Shown piece by piece: positions 6,470-7,594 of a DNA stretch of 7,594 bases. The notes beneath the pieces are model-generated. The model was not told where the DNA came from, searched no databases, and saw only the letters and a list, made by a program, of their open reading frames with translations. How positions within the stretch are numbered: position 1 is the stretch's first letter; each line of letters opens with the position of its first letter. A program made the position numbers and the translations under genes. Source of the DNA: a bacterium (GTDB lineage: Bacteria > Ratteibacteria > UBA8468 > B48-G9 > JAFGKM01); contig JAOAEP010000096.1 of NCBI GenBank assembly GCA_026416755.1, positions 1 to 7,594 of the forward strand. Direction: 5' to 3'.

Positions 6470-6966
6470 ATAACTCCTATTTTTTTATCTTTAAAAAAAT
6501 TATCGTTCTTTATTGATGGTTGACTTACTTCTATTATTAGTGAATTTTTTAATGCTTTAAATGTATGAGAAATGTTTCTATCCATCGGTAAAACATCGCC
6601 TTCTTTTAATATAATTTTTTTTCCATCAACCTCCATCAATACCTTTCCTTTTAATACCAGAAATGTTTCATGTTTCTTTTTATGAAAATGTTCTGGGCAT
6701 CTTTGTCCAGAGAACATAAATATAAATTTCCCACAATATCCTTCTTTTATCTCATTTGCAATTAAATACTCAATATGGCCTATATTTTTAAAATCATTAT
6801 ATCCAAAATCAAGAACAAGTGGTAAAAATGAGTTTGACATTTTTAACTCCCATTTTTTTATTATTTCTTTTGCTTTTTTCAAAATTTCTTTTCTTTCTTT
6901 GTCTTTGACCTCAAGCCTATTTACCCAGTCAATCTTTTTAATATCCAAATTTTTTTTCTGTTTCAT
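6466..6966 (-). CDS. D-lyxose/D-mannose isomerase family cupin
   Basis: A 166-residue single-domain cupin, close in length to the roughly 167-residue D-lyxose isomerase YdaE of Bacillus. After a charged N-terminal helix (about 15-40), VLDFGYNDFKNIG (51-63), YCGKFIFMFSGQRCPEHFH (77-95), HETFLVLKGKVLMEVDG (99-115) and VSQPSIKNDNFFKD (147-160) follow the lyxose-isomerase pattern (VDFGLGD, YC.KE.V.FPGQTCPEH.H, ETF....GKV...V.GE, ...D.F.D). Predicted metal ligands are H93, H95, E100 and H134. Such enzymes interconvert D-lyxose/D-xylulose and D-mannose/D-fructose using Mn or a similar metal, so the natural partner of a GH38 alpha-mannosidase would be free mannose. Compared with YdaE, the stretch between the E and the last H is much shorter, leaving a smaller active-site lid, so a different substrate is possible. 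ATG 6966 has AGGAGG 6 nt upstream and lies 29 bp inside the aminotransferase gene. Confidence 0.75.
   Translation of the reverse strand: MKQKKNLDIKKIDWVNRLEVKDKERKEILKKAKEIIKKWELKMSNSFLPLVLDFGYNDFKNIGHIEYLIANEIKEGYCGKFIFMFSGQRCPEHFHKKKHETFLVLKGKVLMEVDGKKIILKEGDVLPMDRNISHTFKALKNSLIIEVSQPSIKNDNFFKDKKIGVI
6474..6478 (-). promoter_or_regulatory. Ribosome binding site for the creatininase-family gene
   Basis: AGGAG (6478-6474 on the minus strand) lies at the end of the cupin gene, 4 nt before ATG 6469 and 7 nt before ATG 6466. The spacing favours the second ATG slightly; both are in the same frame. Confidence 0.6.
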
Positions 6967-7594
6967 ATATTGCCTCCTCTATTATCTCAAGTCCTTTTTT
7001 CGCAACCTCTTTTGTAATTATTATAGGTGGTGCAAGTCGTAATATATGGCCTGCTGGAACCCATGCAAGTCCTTTTTTGAATGCGTTTTGATATACCATA
7101 ATTCCTGCTTCTATAAATGGCTCTTTTGTATTTCTATCCTTAACAAGTTCAATTCCACCAAGACATCCAATACATCTAACATCTCCTATTATTTTATGTC
7201 TTTCTTTCATATCTTTTAAAACTTTTAGCATATATTCTCCAATTTCTCTCGCATTTTCACATAAGTTTTCTTCTTCAATAACTTCAATAGATGCAAGTGC
7301 TGCTGCACAAGCCATTGGATTTCCTCCATAACTTGTTGATGCAGAGATTTTATCAAGAACATCTTTATATTTATCGCTTATTACCATTGCAGTTACAGGA
7401 AAACCATTTCCAAAAGATTTACCAAGAGTAATTATATCAGGTATTGTATTATAATGCTCCATAGCAAACATTTTTCCTGTTCTTCCCATACATGTTAAAA
7501 CTTCGTCAGCAAAAAGCAAAATATTATATTTTTCACACAAATTTTTTATTTTCTGTATCCATCCATCTGGTGGAATAATACTTCCTGCCCATCC
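6938..7594 (-). CDS. Class III PLP-dependent aminotransferase (GabT/AGXT2-like), C-terminal 218 residues
   Basis: Partial gene: the reading frame runs off the right edge, so about half of a typical 400-450-residue enzyme is seen. Numbered from the edge, GSIIPPDGWIQ (4-14), the PLP-ring aspartate D30 in LLFADEV, GRTGKMFAMEHY (37-48), PDIITLGKSFGNGFP (52-66) with Schiff-base K59, and STSYGGNPMACAAALA are all standard class III motifs in the right order. The C-terminus GHILRLAPPIIITKE completes the small domain. A TTG at 7540 is just a leucine codon within the gene, not the start. The position normally Q-T-G-F after ADEV reads L-T-C-M, which may alter substrate choice. Family members transfer amino groups from omega-amino acids, ornithine, amino sugars or glutamate; SYGGNP resembles 4-aminobutyrate and AGXT2-type enzymes, but the specificity-determining N-terminal half is missing. 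It is the first visible gene of the operon, and overlaps the cupin gene by 29 bp. Confidence 0.88.
   Translation of the reverse strand, partial: GWAGSIIPPDGWIQKIKNLCEKYNILLFADEVLTCMGRTGKMFAMEHYNTIPDIITLGKSFGNGFPVTAMVISDKYKDVLDKISASTSYGGNPMACAAALASIEVIEEENLCENAREIGEYMLKVLKDMKERHKIIGDVRCIGCLGGIELVKDRNTKEPFIEAGIMVYQNAFKKGLAWVPAGHILRLAPPIIITKEVAKKGLEIIEEAIYETEKKFGY
6973..6978 (-). promoter_or_regulatory. Strong ribosome binding site for the cupin gene, inside the aminotransferase
   Basis: AGGAGG (6978-6973 on the minus strand) is embedded in Glu-Glu-Ala codons near the aminotransferase C-terminus, 6 nt before ATG 6966. It fixes the cupin start despite the 29-bp overlap. Confidence 0.75.

Noticed and set aside
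924..7594. Azasugar (deoxynojirimycin-type) biosynthesis cluster
   Set aside because: An aminotransferase plus a dehydrogenase recalls the gabT1/yktc1/gutB1 set, but no phosphatase is present in the window and the dehydrogenase is Gfo/Idh/MocA type, not the alcohol-dehydrogenase type. It remains only a loose idea.
1..7594. CRISPR array, transposon ends, tRNA or phage genes
   Set aside because: Reading both strands I found no regularly spaced repeats, terminal inverted repeats, transposase motifs or tRNA-like cloverleaf; the runs of A and T reflect base composition.

Overview
The window is a strongly AT-rich bacterial segment (well under one third G+C by eye, with Lys/Ile/Asn/Glu-rich proteins) and closely packed genes. 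It has clear Shine-Dalgarno sites (AGGAGG/AGGAG), class I bacterial enzyme families and no introns. The mix of a GH38-type glycosidase, a Gfo/Idh/MocA dehydrogenase, an atypical URO-D-fold protein, a creatininase-family hydrolase and a lyxose/mannose-isomerase-type cupin resembles saccharolytic uncultivated lineages (for example Omnitrophica- or Planctomycetes/Verrucomicrobia-like gene content). The window alone does not fix the taxon. No rRNA, tRNA, CRISPR, IS element or phage gene is visible.

Layout. Left end, plus strand (1-862): the C-terminal end of a metal-type ABC transporter permease (ABC-3/ZnuB-MntB family) overlaps by 8 bp a small SAM-dependent methyltransferase. A 61-bp AT-only convergent gap follows. 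The rest (924-7594) is one minus-strand gene train, transcribed from right to left: class III aminotransferase (5' end outside the window) > D-lyxose/D-mannose isomerase-family cupin > creatininase-family amidohydrolase > Gfo/Idh/MocA oxidoreductase > URO-D-like protein > GH38 glycosidase. The first five genes overlap or lie one base apart. Only the URO-D to GH38 junction has a gap (59 bp), and it carries a perfect Shine-Dalgarno. This is most simply read as one operon.

Inferred joint role: intracellular breakdown or remodelling of a glycoside, possibly mannose-containing or amino/amide-substituted. GH38 would cleave the glycoside, the cupin would isomerise the aldose to a ketose, and the dehydrogenase and aminotransferase would exchange hydroxyl, keto and amino groups. 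The creatininase-type enzyme would open an amide, and the URO-D-like protein has an unknown role. No transporter or regulator of the operon is in view. Substrate and direction (catabolic or biosynthetic) cannot be settled from sequence.

The most striking local observation is the 5' end of the GH38 gene. The reading frame carrying the essential H-P-D-W-A-W active-site motif has no ATG, GTG or TTG between the upstream in-frame stop and the motif. It does have a perfect AGGAGG followed at 5 nt by ATT (or at 11 nt by ATA). A conventional gene caller would start at the TTG at 3380 and cut off the catalytic metal-binding residues.
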